A DNA stretch of 64,000 nt, taken from positions 42,906,355-42,970,354 of the forward strand of contig JBCFYV010000012.1 of the NCBI GenBank assembly GCA_039000515.1, written 5' to 3'. The notes under the pieces are model-generated. The model did no database searches and had not been told where the DNA came from. It saw nothing but the letters and a program-made list of their open reading frames with translations. Position 1 is the stretch's first letter, and each line of letters begins with the position of its first letter. A program made the translations under genes and the position numbers. The stretch is from Timema cristinae. Lineage: Eukaryota > Arthropoda > Insecta > Phasmatodea > Timematidae. Positions 33,670 to 46,162 of the stretch are shown here, piece by piece.

Positions 33670-35032
33670 TGGTAGGGTGGGGCTATTTGGATCAAGAGGC
33701 TATTTGAATCAAAATAAGGATTAAAGCTACTGCGCAGTTATTCTGCACATATTTTTTATGTCTAGTTCTTCTAATTTACTGAATGATCTACTGGCTGTAA
33801 ATTTGTATGAAAAAATTATAATTTTTAAACGTTTAAATAGCCGAAAAAAATTGTTTTACAAGATCAATAGAAGTGAGATTGACATACTTTTCCTAGTGAT
33901 GTAAATAATTGTCTTTGCGTTGTAAGGTCTTACCTTTTTATAGTTGTTGATTTCGAAGTATTTTTTTTAACCTATAGCTTATTCTTCTGGGCTCATCACC
34001 AAGAAGTTTGAGCGTATTTTATTGGAAAACAATAGAGTTATTTTATATAGAAAAATAGTTTGATTCCAGGGCTATATGAATCATTTTTCAAGGGGCTATT
34101 TGGATCATTATTTTCTTGAGTTTTTATTTATTTTTAGAATATACCATTAATTATTTATCACTTAAAGATTTTTATCATCAAGAAACTAATTCATTCATTC
34201 ATTCACAAAAACCCAAAAAGCTCAATCACCAAATTAACCTTTGGCAGTCAGCTAAATGCTGCTTGGATCAAAGGAGCAACTGTTGGGAATGCGGTCAAAG
34301 GTATTAAATGTACAGGGATATTCCCTTACAAATGCGATAAAGTGCCCGGAGAAAAGTTTCTTCCTTCCCATACCTTTATTGCAGATAGGACTTTAGGAGA
34401 ACCGGAAACTCCATGTGACATTGGTATGACTTTGAAATACCGAGTCTCTAAGAAGCCTAAAAGACGTATTTTATCTGAGTTCGATACACTCAGCAACTCA
34501 GATGAAGACTATATTATCGATAATATTTTTGACGATGAAGAATAATAATAAGAAAATGAACCATGTGGTTTTTGTAAAATTACTTATCTTAACAAAAATT
34601 CAAGTGGAAATGCAGACTGTATTAGGTGCCAAACCTGAAAATTGTGGTTTCACGATGTATGTGTCGGGCCTTCGGAAAAAACAGTTTAAGTATGGAAAAT
34701 GCATATAAACATTTGGTATGCATTTAGTAGTAGACACTTTCAATAAAAAAAAAGATTATACTCATGGTACAATATAAAATTAAATATGTGATTCAAATAA
34801 CCCCATTCCTGATCCAAATAGCCCCACGTTTTTAGTAAAATGTTATTTCTACTTGATAATGTTCTTTATTAATTATAATCTACTTAGATTTATATTTCCA
34901 AAAAACTATTACTAGGTATGTTTCAGAAGATATAAATAAAGATATAAATACCTGTTAAAAAATTTCCGCAAGCATATTATAGGTAAACACTTAAATTCAA
35001 GTTGAAATGAACCAAATAGCCCCACCCTACCA
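33670..35032 (+). mobile_element. pogo/Tigger-like DNA transposon, deleted
   Basis: Ends are perfect inverted repeats of TGGTAGGGTGGGGCTATTTG G (33,670-33,690 against 35,012-35,032 inverted). Variants of GGGGCTATTTGGATCA recur subterminally at 33,692, 34,068 and 34,091 and, inverted, at 34,789 and 34,811. These are probably transposase-binding sites. The interior keeps only the C-terminal part of a pogo-type transposase, so the 1,363-bp copy is internally deleted. A TA target duplication is not intact: TA follows the right end, AA precedes the left. Confidence 0.8.
34190..34715 (+). pseudogene. pogo transposase C-terminus plus Cys-rich finger
   Basis: An open frame to a stop at 34,545 reads SSITKLTFGSQLNAAWIKGA, TVGNAVKGIKCTGIFPY and KVPGEKFLPSHTF. 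It equals the ITK..FG.LF..AW.KAAT..NA..GF..TGIfPfn...P...F.PS segment after the DDE domain in pogo-family transposases. It ends with an acidic tail. Just downstream (34,558-34,690) another frame shows CGFC...C..C....WFHDVCVG, a PHD-like pattern that some pogo elements carry at their C-terminus. The DDE core is absent. Confidence 0.7.
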
Positions 35033-36640
35033 TAAAAAATTAGAGTTTTGAGTAAAACCCAAAAATTTAGTATTGTTGAGGAAAAAATTTGATAGAAATA
35101 ATATTTTGAAATAAAATATTAATTAATGCTTTGGTATAGATAAAGAGGCTGACTATATTTTGTTTTTTCTGAAAGTTTTGCATAAATCCTGTATTCGTGA
35201 TGAAAAAGAAGGAGAAAATTATTTAAAGTTGAATATTTGGCTGGATCTCACCAATAAATACGTTCATATTGAAACAGCACGAATTTCTGAAATGTGTTTT
35301 CTTTTCTTAATTTCCACTTCTCCACAGTTTCAGGAAATAAACAGTCTCTAGTTCTTCCCTAGACATTTAACATTCTATTTGTGTACTTTTATTTCAGTTT
35401 TATAATATTGTTACACTTTAAAAAATAAATGTAACTAGGAGCCACACAGATTTTTTTCAATGTTTTTAAGACGCCGAGAAAGAAGACACCAATCTTCTTC
35501 AAACTGTCCAAGGAATCAAATTTAAAAACGTTCCATATTTTCCAAGTCCAAAGAGAAAGCTTATGCATAAAACAAAAGATAAAATGTTGGCTATGGACTA
35601 GGGATAAAATTGAAATAAAATTCAATTGAATATAAAGATTAAAAATATATGTCAATGAATATGAAAATTTTTCTTAAAATAATTAAAATATTTATTTCCA
35701 TCCGTCAGAATTGAATTGTGTGCTAGTTTGGAAGAATTTACATCAATAATTTATTTTCTTCTTTTATAATTACGAAACAAGTCACTTACTTGTTTAACAG
35801 ACTTGCGCATGCGTTAAAATAAAATCATGGCCGACATTACAAATTAATAAAGAAGAGTCAACAACAAACTTATTAGAAGGATAAAAATGTTTAGTAAAAA
35901 GGTAAGTGTTCTTGTCACGCACGGCAACACAGCCTGTTATGCTGCGGACGAACTTTGGAGTACATTATTTAATTCAACCAAAACAAAAATAAATGGTAAA
36001 ATATTTACAAATTAAAAAAATATAAGGAAATAAATACATTATAAATCGGCAAATCACATTACAACACATACTGAATCTATTATTTGTACGATTTCAATGT
36101 TATAATATTATGTTATTAAAGTGGAACATAATTAGTCTCGCATCATATTTTACAAAAAATGTTGATTCTTTGGTAAATATTTAAATTTTTATGATAATAA
36201 TATTTAAAAATACTCTTTTTGCTATAAATCCATGTATAGTGGTGTTAATATGATATTAAATGAAAATGTCACACATACAGATGTTATATTAAATTTAACT
36301 TTTTTAATATATTTTCTAAGCGTTATTGCACATTTTATATTTAAAAATAAATGGTTCTTGGTAATAGAAACTAAGAATATGATTTTATATGTATAATATT
36401 ATTTATTTTGTTAATTGACTTTAATAATTTAGCTTGGTTTGAATAAGAAAGGATAGGTTAAATGATAAATTTGTTTTGTAAATACTAGACGTGCGGTTGC
36501 AACGGACGCAATGGACGAAACAGGTATATATGGGGTTGTGAGTTCATTTAAATAAAGAGTATTTCAGATTTCAATAAATGGTGATACTTTTGTACTCTAG
36601 ATTTGATCTTCTTTCTAATAGTAATAGGTATAGTCAATGT
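35033..36640. other. AT-rich DNA with a promoter-like spot
   Basis: No gene assignable. The segment 35,800-35,905 has a TTGCGCATGCGTT palindrome and ATGTTTAGTAAAAAG followed by GTAAGTG (see findings). Confidence 0.4.
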
Positions 36641-36959
36641 GATATAAGCTAACAATTTTTAAATTGGTTGTTGGAGAATGGCCTTTAAGTAGGTCCCTTT
36701 TAATAACTGTACAATTTTCTCTCAGGTTATGGATTGAGGAAGATCTGAAGATTATCTAAGAATATATTGCCTATGCTACTGGCAGAAACATGACAAATAG
36801 GCTGTCCTCCAATATGGGGGCTTCGCAAGGGAGTGAAGATACCTCAAAATACAAAATAACTGTTGATAAATTTAGCTAAAAGCTATGTTGAACAAATTAG
36901 TCTAAGTTTGAAGAGAGAATGGAATGGGAATTAACATCTAAAAGTCGATGTTAACTATA

Positions 36960-37210
36960 ATATCTCATTGAGATAAACAACAGAATATCGTGATGGGAAA
37001 TCAGCAGGTAGATAGAGTGGAACATTTATTTACATATCTAGGAGGTTTAATTTTGGCCGAAGCACATTGTATACGAGGGATAAAGTGAGAAATAGCAACA
37101 GCCAATGCTTCTTTCAGCAATAAGAATTTGCTACTGACTTCCAAACAGACTGAGCTTGGAAATTAAGAAGAAAACTATGGCGTGCTAGCCATACACATTT
37201 TAGTTCCTTA
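36960..37210 (+). pseudogene. Decayed LINE RT fragment (post-palm)
   Basis: The + frame reads NQQVDRVEHFTYLGGLILA, then IATANASFSNKNLLLTSKQT with stops. It matches the VxxFxYLGSxI...IxRRIAxAxxAFxxxxxLLtSK segment of endonuclease-RT LINEs. Confidence 0.6.
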
Positions 37211-38269
37211 AGACCCAATAATTTGTATTTAGTTAGTGGTTAAGTGGCATAAGGAAGGTTTGGGACTTATACTAAATACGTATTTTCTCCTCAATGTGGA
37301 CGAAATTGAGCTGCTGTTAATATCCATATGATTTTTCAAAAAGGTTAAAAAAAGATTATATGACGTATGAATAGACAGATATTAAAATGATTTTTAGTAA
37401 TTCTGGTGACTCTCCTGCCGTGATTTTGCTGTAAACTCTATATTTAATAATGTACTCAATTCATTAGTAATTTCTTACAGTTTTATATACATTTTTGTTT
37501 TTTGTCAGTTTTGTTTCATTTTTAAGTAAAATGGATATCACTTTTCGGGTCCATTTATTAAAGTTATGGTAAAATGTTACCCCCATTCTGTAATCGTAGG
37601 AGTATTTAAATGAAAGTAAATGCTACCAGATCTAATCTCATGTATTTATTCGCCAAACTATATGCTTTGCTAAATTATATATTGATTTGTTGTCAACTTT
37701 GTGCAGTCAAAAGTTTCATTCAAAACCATTTGTTTCTAATTTATTTTTATTTCAAGCATTTTTACATGTTCTGCTATCTGTCAGTTACTACCATTTCTAT
37801 AGATAATGGACTGAGGTGAAGTTATTAAGGCTGAAGAAAGTTGTTTTTCTAGCGAGCTTATATTTTTTTTTTAGATTGCTTGTATATTCATGCTTTCTTG
37901 AATATGAAACTTTCGTTATCAAAATTTTATTCTGACAACCTGCTTAGTATTTTCATTCTAATATTTAAATTAACATAATCTGAATAGAAACTAATAACAT
38001 TACTTATTACTAAAACATCAATAAATATTTTGATGTTCTTTTTGTAACTATAAAAATTGTAAAGAATACCCTCTAGATAATTATTTTATAATTCAAATTT
38101 GTAAATAAATGTATATAAATAGTTTTTTAGCTAATAAAAACACTTTTAAATTATTATTAAACTCACTTGAACACACATTAAGTGTCAGATGTTGAATATT
38201 TTCCCTATGTGAACCTTATAACTATGTTCAATATAGAAAGCCAAATAATAGGTAGACCTATATATCTTA
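37211..38269. other. AT-rich DNA, nothing recognised
   Basis: No repeat match, RNA or coding signal that I can support. Confidence 0.5.
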
Positions 38270-38835
38270 ATTTCTTACTATCTTGGAGGTAGAGAATGTA
38301 TTGTAATCATTCAAAATAATCGAACTTAATTGTTAATGAAATGTTGAAGATTCATGACCCCCGAATGAAAAAAAATATATTTCCTGTATGTCTGTCTGTC
38401 CCTCAGAATAGAGAATAAACTATTTTACCGGTTGGGATAAAACTTGGTATCTAGGGTTTTCATAGATTTGCCTCAAGAGATTTTTGGAATTGGATACCTT
38501 TAAACCGTAAAATTAAGGGTAGTTTACCGAAGGGTAAAATAGGGAATATTCTGTTTTCTCAATCGGCTTTAACGGTTTTGATTAAAATTCATATCTAAGC
38601 GTTGGTTAAGACTATAAATGAAATTTCTATTTTCATTTTCCCATGAAAGTGACATTTTAGTGTAGGGTACTTTACAGATGTAAGAAATTTCCGTATCTCC
38701 ACAACTATCTGAGATACTAAATAACTTATCATTGCAAAATTTTAGTATTACTAAAAAAAACCTTTAAATGAAATATATTTTTACAAACCAATAGTTTCTG
38801 AGCTATTGGCAAATATATTAATACAATTTTGTGAG
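38270..38835 (+). repeat. Interspersed repeat family D copy
   Basis: Shared blocks: CTATCTTGGAGGTAGAGAAT, ATTCATGACCCCCGAATG, TGTCTGTCTGTCCCTC, CTTGGTATCTAGGGTTTTCA, TTTTTGGAATTGGATACC and AAAATTAAGGGTAGTTTACC. It continues into the 'TAACTTATCATTGCAAAATT' block also present at about 5,315. Confidence 0.7.
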
Positions 38836-39159
38836 CTTTAGTTGTACAGAAATACTATTAAGTATTAACTCAAAACATCTCTAATACCATAGAGTAAGTA
38901 ATAAATAGTGTTAAGTCTCTCAAAAGTGTATATTAAATTTCCTTCAACCTCTTAGGGGTAATGTTTGTACAGCAATGATCTACCGATATCATTTTAGACT
39001 CAATATTCCATATTTACCCATTGTATTGGTCAAAATTTATAAAGAGGACTTTAATATCAATGCGACAACCATAAGTTGTGCAACCCCTAAGAAAATGTCA
39101 AAATTTTAAACGGAAGTCGACATTTTAATACAAAGTGTTGCCCCTTGTGAAACCCAATA

Positions 39160-40062
39160 TCAATATTTTTACTTTCTCGCTACCTTACAGGTAGAGCAAG
39201 TATTGTTATTATCAAACAAATCGAAGTAGAGATTTTGATGAATGTTGACATTTCATGATCCTCCGAGTCCAAAACATTTGTTTTCGCAATACCGTCCGTC
39301 TGCCTGTCCATCTCTCTGTCAATATATACCTCCGGCTAGAGCCTACATTATTTTAACGATTGGGCTACAATTGGTAGTTAGGGTTGTCATAGGGTTCCCC
39401 AATGGATTTTTGGAATTAGATATCTAACCCTAAAATTAATGATAGTTTACTTTAGGGCAGAAATATAAGAATGTGATTTTCTCAAAATTCGCACTAACGA
39501 TTTTGATTAAATGTTAGTATTATTATTATTATTATTATTAGCACCGCGTCTTACTACCCGTTCGGGTTATACGCACTTACGCTAATGTGTAATGGTAGGA
39601 TAATTGTGAGATGAAATGAAGGACCTACAGTTTAACGTGGAATCCGAACCACGGTGGCGACCTGGCATTCCACGATTAAATGTTATATCTGGACATTGTT
39701 TATGATAATTAACATAATGGCAGTTCTCATTTTATTATGAAAATTACTTTAAGGGTAATTTATAAGGTAAATATTCCAATTTTCTTAATTTATCCACCAC
39801 TATTTGAAATATTAAATATATAATTATTGTAAAGTCGTAGTACAATTAAATATATATTTTTTTATTTGAAATATAATTTATAAAATTAATGGTTTTTGAT
39901 TATAAGAAAATGTATATACTTTTTAATTCAGGTTATTGAAAATGAATTTGGCTCTTAAGCTCTTTGGTGGGTAGAGATAATAATTCCCTTTACTCAAATT
40001 TTCTGTAACAGTGTTCCTAGTTCTTAATGCCAAAGAGTAGGTGTCTATTATTTAATTTTGTA
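39160..40062 (+). repeat. Interspersed repeat family D, most complete copy
   Basis: Starts CTTTCTCGCTACCTTACAGG and runs through all the blocks seen in the other copies to GCTCTTTGGTGGGTAGAGAT. It is interrupted at 39,517-39,673 by a SINE-B fragment. Confidence 0.75.
39517..39673 (-). mobile_element. SINE family B, 5'-truncated
   Basis: The (AAT)n tail and GCACCGCGTCTTACTACCCG are on the + strand, with the body to GTGGAATCCGAACCACGGTG. The tRNA head is lost. A 12-bp perfect target duplication GATTAAATGTTA lies at 39,505-39,516 and 39,674-39,685, so truncation happened at insertion. Confidence 0.9.
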
Positions 40063-40849
40063 ACATTTGGTGATTTTACATCATACTACTCCCCATACTA
40101 TTTCACATCATACCACCCCCATACTAATCTTCAAGTCATACTACCCACTCCATATGAAACCGCAAGATAATAAACTTCCTTCAATAGTAAACTTCTCTTT
40201 TGTAGTCCAATGTAGAATCCGTCAACAATACTAAGCAAAATCAAACAAGAATAAACTCCCTCCAATCAATAAAATGTTCATGTAATTATCTTTTTTTATC
40301 TTCTGGCTAGAACAACCTTCAAGACTGGACTATACTCGCCGCGTCCTAAATCGAAGAGTGGGACGAACAGCCATGGTGTAACTGCATCTGATGTGCCTAG
40401 TGATTCCCCTGGGACTCAGGAATGACGCTCACAAAAATACTGGAATTACGACTTACCTGCCCCCTACGGGCAAGACGGAGTTTTCCACCTGACAGTGCGT
40501 GATGTGGGACGTCACCAACGTATGTCTGGTCAAAAAGATCTTTGTCAACACTGGCGGACGTGATGAAGAGAGGCCAGCCAATCCAAGCTTGATCGATGGT
40601 GTATGTGCTAATTTTCATTAATCGAAGTGGCCGATGGGAAGTCACCGACGTATATTGACACCTCCCCTTCCCCCTTTTCAACCCCTGGCAACTAGAAACA
40701 CTATTTAATTAAACCCGGTGATTTTGAAGAAAAATCGGCTATTAAACTGGACGCCTTCAGGAGAAGTCATGTCCTAGACTATTATATTAGACGCCATCAG
40801 AATTAGTGCGGTCCTGGACTTGGACATTTTCAGGATGTTTTGGTAATAT

Positions 40850-40890
<41 letters not shown>

Positions 40891-41404
40891 ATCATCGATA
40901 GTATTTTAATAGACTTAAACTATGGCTTGTTCAAATTTGAAATTAAAATAACGTATTGATTTGAATAAAACTGATTAGGCAACGTAAACTATTTGCTAAA
41001 ATTAATATTGTTTTAAATACCACATTTTGTAATGAGACACCAAATTCTTTTTGCCACCAATCAGGCGCTAGTGTCAGTGAGTTCACTGAATATATCAGAT
41101 TGCAATATTTTTGAACTAATCTTTGCTAGAAGTATTTTATTTGAATTGTCTGAATTTAGCTGTTAAAAGTAAACTCACCTTTTTGACGATGTTTTCTTAT
41201 TTTTAATTGTTTCGTAAATAACGTACAATTTTGCTGATAGATTTTTTTGACTTTGAATATTTTCCAAATTATATAATTGAATTTAATTGTGGTTTATCTA
41301 GACTTCTTTTGTATGTTGTATATTTTTTATTAATAAGTAGGGATCATTTAACGTCCGTAATTGTGTCAACATTTAATAGTCCCGCGGGAGTTTGACCTAT
41401 GGTC
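40063..41404. other. Unassigned; GC-rich island at 40,315-40,690
   Basis: A sharply bounded GC-richer block with no ORF or family that I recognise, followed by a short near-duplication (GGACGCCTTCAG...GTCCTAGAC against AGACGCCATCAG...GTCCTGGAC) and a (TA)n run at about 40,852-40,888. It is probably a transposon fragment. Confidence 0.4.
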
Positions 41405-41415
41405 TGTAAGCCAAA

Positions 41416-41687
41416 GGTGACCTGGTGGTCTAGGGGTAAGGTGTCAGACTTCTATGCTGGCGGCCGGGGTTCAATCCTCAGTCCCGGCAAAGATTTGTCT
41501 GATTACCAAACCCTTCCTTCACCTCTGACAAGACATCTTGTGAATGTGGGGAATACCAGGCCTCCACCGTGGTTCGGATTCCACGTTAAACTGTAGGTCC
41601 TTCATTTCATCTCACACACCCTACCATTACACATTAGCGTAATTGCGTATAACCCGAATGGGTAGTAAGACGCGGTGCTAATAATAA
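41416..41687 (+). mobile_element. SINE family B, full-length
   Basis: Head GGTGACCTGGTGGTCTAGGG, B box GGGGTTCAATCCTCAGTCCC, body to TTCGGATTCCACGTTAAACT, and tail GCGTATAACCCGAATGGGTA GTAAGACGCGGTGC(TAA)n. Perfect 11-bp target duplication TGTAAGCCAAA (41,405-41,415; 41,688-41,698). Confidence 0.92.
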
Positions 41688-41698
41688 TGTAAGCCAAA

Positions 41699-42799
41699 CT
41701 CTTGTGTTCCCCAAAATATCCGTAGGATATTAAATTTAACTTCCATTTTTTTCTTTTTATGTCTGTATTAAATGTAGCTTATCAGACAACTATCATACCA
41801 ATTTCAAAGATGGCCATTAGGCTCTTTTATTTTTGTATCAATAAATATATACACTAGACATTTATAAAGTAATTTGTTCGGATAGTTAAACTTTAGTGTT
41901 TTGTCAATATTTTACTGTTGTGAAACTGGCATTGTGTTGTTGGATCGAGTGTTTGTCTCTTCCAGACTGACCTAGTTGACTTAAGAACATGTTCCATGTT
42001 TGTAAACATTTACATGATAGTACTGCGCATTTGTTTAGTAAGATTTTCAACACAACCCCTGATGGATTTTTGAGGCCATTTAATAATTGTTTAAATTGGT
42101 ATTATTTTAAATAAGACTTTCATATTGTTTCCAAATTGTTGCTAATGACTTTCTACTTTATAATTTAATGTAGCTTACCCCCACTTTCCTTTTAGTCTAG
42201 TGTGGCCGTAGATAAGAGGTAGTGGAATGGGTGGTAACAATTTTTGATCTTTGCTGAAATGTTTCTACAAAAATGTATTCACTTATTATTTCTTTTGACA
42301 AATCTTAGAAATTTTTAATATTTAAGTCAGAAAATTAGATTTATTATTATGCTCTATGGTAGTCACAGATGATCCTATTTTCTTAATAATTCTGTAGAAA
42401 TAAATGATATTTGATTTTTGGTGAAATATAGTGATGCTCTTTTTACTTTTTCTCGACCCATTTGAAAGATTTGTATTGTGATTGTTAAAAAAAATTGAAC
42501 TCAAAATTTTGATAAATTTTAACGTTCATCCATTGAAAAGTAAGAGTGGTTTTCGCAATGCCGTCTATCTGTCTATAACTCGGCTTGGAGCCTAAATTAT
42601 TTTAAAGATCAAGCAGGAATGTACCTACTATTAGAAATAAAAATATTTTAGTCTAGGATTTTTTTAAAAACCAATAGTTTATTATCTATAAGCAAGCCCT
42701 TGTATTAGTATATATTTTTATATATAAAACTTAATCTAAGTATAATATAATATATACTATAGGACACATTGATACATAAAATTAATTTATATGTTGTTC
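41699..42799. other. AT-rich DNA with family D pieces
   Basis: The segment 42,340-42,405 has the family D end block (GCTCTATGGTAG..GATCCTATTTTCT). The segment 42,435-42,640 has the family D start (TTTTTCTCGACCCATTTG, GGTTTTCGCAATGCCGTC). No gene. Confidence 0.5.
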
Positions 42800-43050
42800 C
42801 CAGCCTCGGTGGCATGGTTGGCTAACACCTTAATTTCGTGTTGAGCTTGACTGCTGAGGATGGGGAGATCAAGGTTCGAATCTCAGTCGGGTGAATTTGG
42901 GATGCTTTTTCATAAATGGTTTTCCACTCTTCCTCCACGTAATTATGAATCACTTCATTTAAATTCAACCTTACCAATTCCTAATATATTAGCTTAATTA
43001 GTACTTAAGCGTATAAAACCGAATGGGTGGTAAGACATGATACTAAATAA
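42800..43050 (+). mobile_element. SINE family A, full-length, diverged
   Basis: Head AGCCTCGGTGGCATGGTTGG, B box AAGGTTCGAATCTCAGTCGG, body TGGTTTTCCACTCTTCCTCC, and tail ACCGAATGGGTGGTAAGACA TGATACTAAATAAA. Target duplication is not clear. Confidence 0.85.
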
Positions 43051-44869
43051 AAAAAATCATCCCTTATGTCAAATCTGTTGTTATACTATTAGTAGATTTT
43101 AACAATAATATTATTGGACATAAAGATTATTTTTTGTTGGAAATTAACGAGCAAATATAGTTGTAAATCCATTTTGAAATCTGATGAATCAACGACAAAC
43201 AACAATACGCAGATAGATGTTATTTCAGTAATATGACAGTAACCAAATTTGGTTTGTACGAATTGGTTTTTCAGAGCATAAGTCAGTTTACTGCGAATGT
43301 ATAAATAAGTTTCCTGACTCTCTTATTGCTTTATTATCTGGAAATACCTAAGTCTGGGTATTTTATATTCTTAAAATTAGAGGTCAAATTTTTTGTCCTC
43401 TTTTCAAGTTTAACTATTCTCTGCAAATTTTTATTTCTACCTTTATACACGCAACAAACAGTAGTCAAAATATTTGTATTCACAATAATTCATATTACAC
43501 TTTCATATTCTTTCATTAGTGATTGATTACTTAAATTTATTTCTACTTCTCTACATTCATCTTTAGTAAACATAATTTTCATAATTTGGAGTATGTAAAG
43601 TAGATCCCAGTTTTCAAGCAGTCAGCAAATGGTTCCAATTTCATTTTATCAAATCCTGAAATATGAAATGGTTTCAATGCTTTTTGTTGGACAAAGATGC
43701 ACATCATTTATCAATGTTTCTATATCAGTGTATATTATTTTATTCATGTTCTTATGTGAAGTGTTGATGCTACATTGTACATTATTCCGTTCAGAATTAT
43801 TACGAGCATTTATTAAATGTATCTTTATTTTAAAATAAAAAGATAGAGAAAATCTGTGCGGTGCACCGTACTATTTATACAGATCAAGCTTCCATAAATC
43901 GTTCTCCGCATATAAATACAAATTAAAATTAAGCTTAGTTTTAATTTTTAACAAGAAATTTATGTCTGGTATACAATTATCAACATCAAGGTTTATGCAT
44001 GCGCATGAGTAACATGAGCTCTTTCCCTTTTTAATTTGAAAAATAATTATCTAAAACGAAATGGGAGAGCAAGGAATGTTGTCTAAGAGGAATTACGAAA
44101 ATAAATATATACGAGTATGAACATCTTCATGGTCGTCGCTAGCCCTTATTTATTGAGGGGTGGAGTGAGACGGTTTTAATAAAGTCCATACCCAGTTATT
44201 TTGGTGGTAGGGGTGAGGGTTAAAATGGGAGGAGCGTGATAGGGATAGTTTCAGTGGCTCGTGGAGACGTTACTAAACCGAGTTGTATTTTTTTTTACAT
44301 TAAATATTTTATAAGTGTTCCAACACATAATTCAGCCTGTAGCTATTAGAAAATGTAATATACTCCAATAAGCTAAGAGTCTATACATTGTAAAGAAACA
44401 AAAAATATATTAATCAACATACTTTCTGAAGAAGGGGAGGGGGGGGGAGGATCGAAACCCACCATTCCTTGTTACTTCCCTAGAAATAAGCTATTTTCCC
44501 TTGATATTAAAGACAAAATAATAATTTCTACCAAATTAGTAATGAATATGTGATATAAAATATTTCGTTATTGTATTAATCATATAGATATATCACCTTA
44601 ATAATTATTGCAGCATTTCAAACGTGGATCTTTTATCATTTTTATAAAAAAAACTCACGATTTCTTTTATATCTATGCTATCCAGTACGTCTTTTTGCAC
44701 ATGCCAAATTGCGACGTGACTTATTCGAATATAGGTCACACTTGAATATAAATAGGTTTATAGTCTATGCAATGAAATACATTTCTGGCTCACAGAGATA
44801 AACTTGCTATAATAATTAGTTAAATGAATTCACGTCTCAACATTTGAAAACAAGTTATCTTCTCTAAGG
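43051..44869. other. AT-rich DNA; family D 3' block
   Basis: The segment 43,665-43,890 carries the family D distal blocks (GTTGGACAAAGATGCACATC; GTGCGGTGCACCGTACTATT). A G-rich low-complexity run is near 44,437. Otherwise nothing. Confidence 0.45.
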
Positions 44870-44889
44870 GTGCGTGCATTTCGAGGAGC

Positions 44890-45745
44890 TCACACATCCC
44901 TCGTCACTCCTATATCCACACATCACTCATCACTCCTATCACTGCACATCACTCGTCACTCCTAACTCCGCACATCACTCGTCACTCCTATAACCGTACA
45001 TCACTTGTCACTCATATATCCACACATCACTCCTATCCCATACATCACTCGTCACTCCTATCCCCGCACATCACTCATCACTCCTATATCCAGACATCAC
45101 TCATCCATCCTATCTCCGCACATCACTCTTCCCTCCTATCTCCACACATCACTCATCACTCCTATCACCGCACATCATTCGTCACTCCTATATTCAGACA
45201 TCACTCATCCATCCTATCTCCACACATCACTCTTCCCTCCTATCCCCGCACATCACTCGTCACTCCTATATCCAGACATCACTCGTCACTCCCAACTCCA
45301 CACATCACTCGTCACTCCTATAACCATACATCACTCGTCACTCCTATATCCACACATCACTCATCATTCCTATCACCGCACATCACTCGTCACTCCTATC
45401 CCATCACATCACTCGTCACTCCTATATCCACACATCACTCATCACTCCTATTTCCGCTCATCATTCTTCCCTCATATCTCCGCACATCACTCGTCACGAC
45501 TATCTCCTCACATCACTCCTATCTCCTCACATCACTCCTATCCCTTCACATCACTCCTATCTCCTCACATCACTCCTATCCCCTCACATCACTCCTATCT
45601 CCTCACATCACTCCTATCCCCTCACATCACTCCTATCTCCGCACATCACTCCTATCCCCTCACATCACTCCTATCCCCTCACATCACTCCTATCTCCTCA
45701 CATCACTCCTATCCCCTCACATCACTCCTATCTCCGCACATCCCA
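44890..45745 (+). repeat. 26-bp to 19-bp minisatellite
   Basis: The first two thirds repeat CACATCACTCGTCACTCCTA TATCCA-like 26-bp units. From about 45,505 the unit is a 19-bp form, CACATCACTCCTATCTCCT, lacking the GTCACTC heptamer. The long ORF over the array (45,005-45,850) is just the repeat read through (HHSSLL, HITPIS) and is not a gene. Confidence 0.9.
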
Positions 45746-46003
45746 CAAGTTGTAGAAACAAACTCACTTAAAGAAACGGGAGCGTGCATGCCGAACACTT
45801 CACTCCAACCAAACACAAGAAACCAAATTGTTTGTTTTTGTGAAGAGTAGTGCGATGTGAGTGGTGCTCTCATTGGTTGGTTCAAAGTCAAAGCAAACTC
45901 TCAGCGTTGCTCAGTGCACAATATATTAATATTTTGTCAATTTTACTTTACTTCGACGTTTGTCTTGTACGGACTTTCTACAGACTAAATATAGAAGAAG
46001 AGG

Positions 46004-46162
46004 ATGAGTGACATAAAAGATAAACTAATAAATAGTATTTCAAAGTACCCCAAAAACTGGGACAAGAGGCATAGGAATTTTTATGTTGCTGACATGATGT
46101 CATCCCTATCATCCCCACTGCTGTCAAAGATAATTTGTTTCCGTTTTAAACAACTATTCTAA
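46004..46162 (+). CDS. Short MADF-like ORF
   Basis: MSDIKDKLINSISKYPKNWD then KRHRNFYVADM, from an ATG at 46,004, ending at a stop near 46,162. The spacing LI..I.KYP..WD.RH.N.Y resembles the first helices of MADF DNA-binding domains (LI..V...P.LWD..H..Y). The match is short and the rest of the domain is missing or in another exon. It lies inside the terminal-repeat element above, whose ORF it probably is. Confidence 0.35.
   Translation: MSDIKDKLINSISKYPKNWDKRHRNFYVADMMSSLSSPLLSKIICFRFKQLF

Noticed and set aside
45005..45850. 281-codon + strand ORF
   Set aside because: It is the minisatellite read through (His/Ser/Pro/Leu periodicity), not a protein gene.
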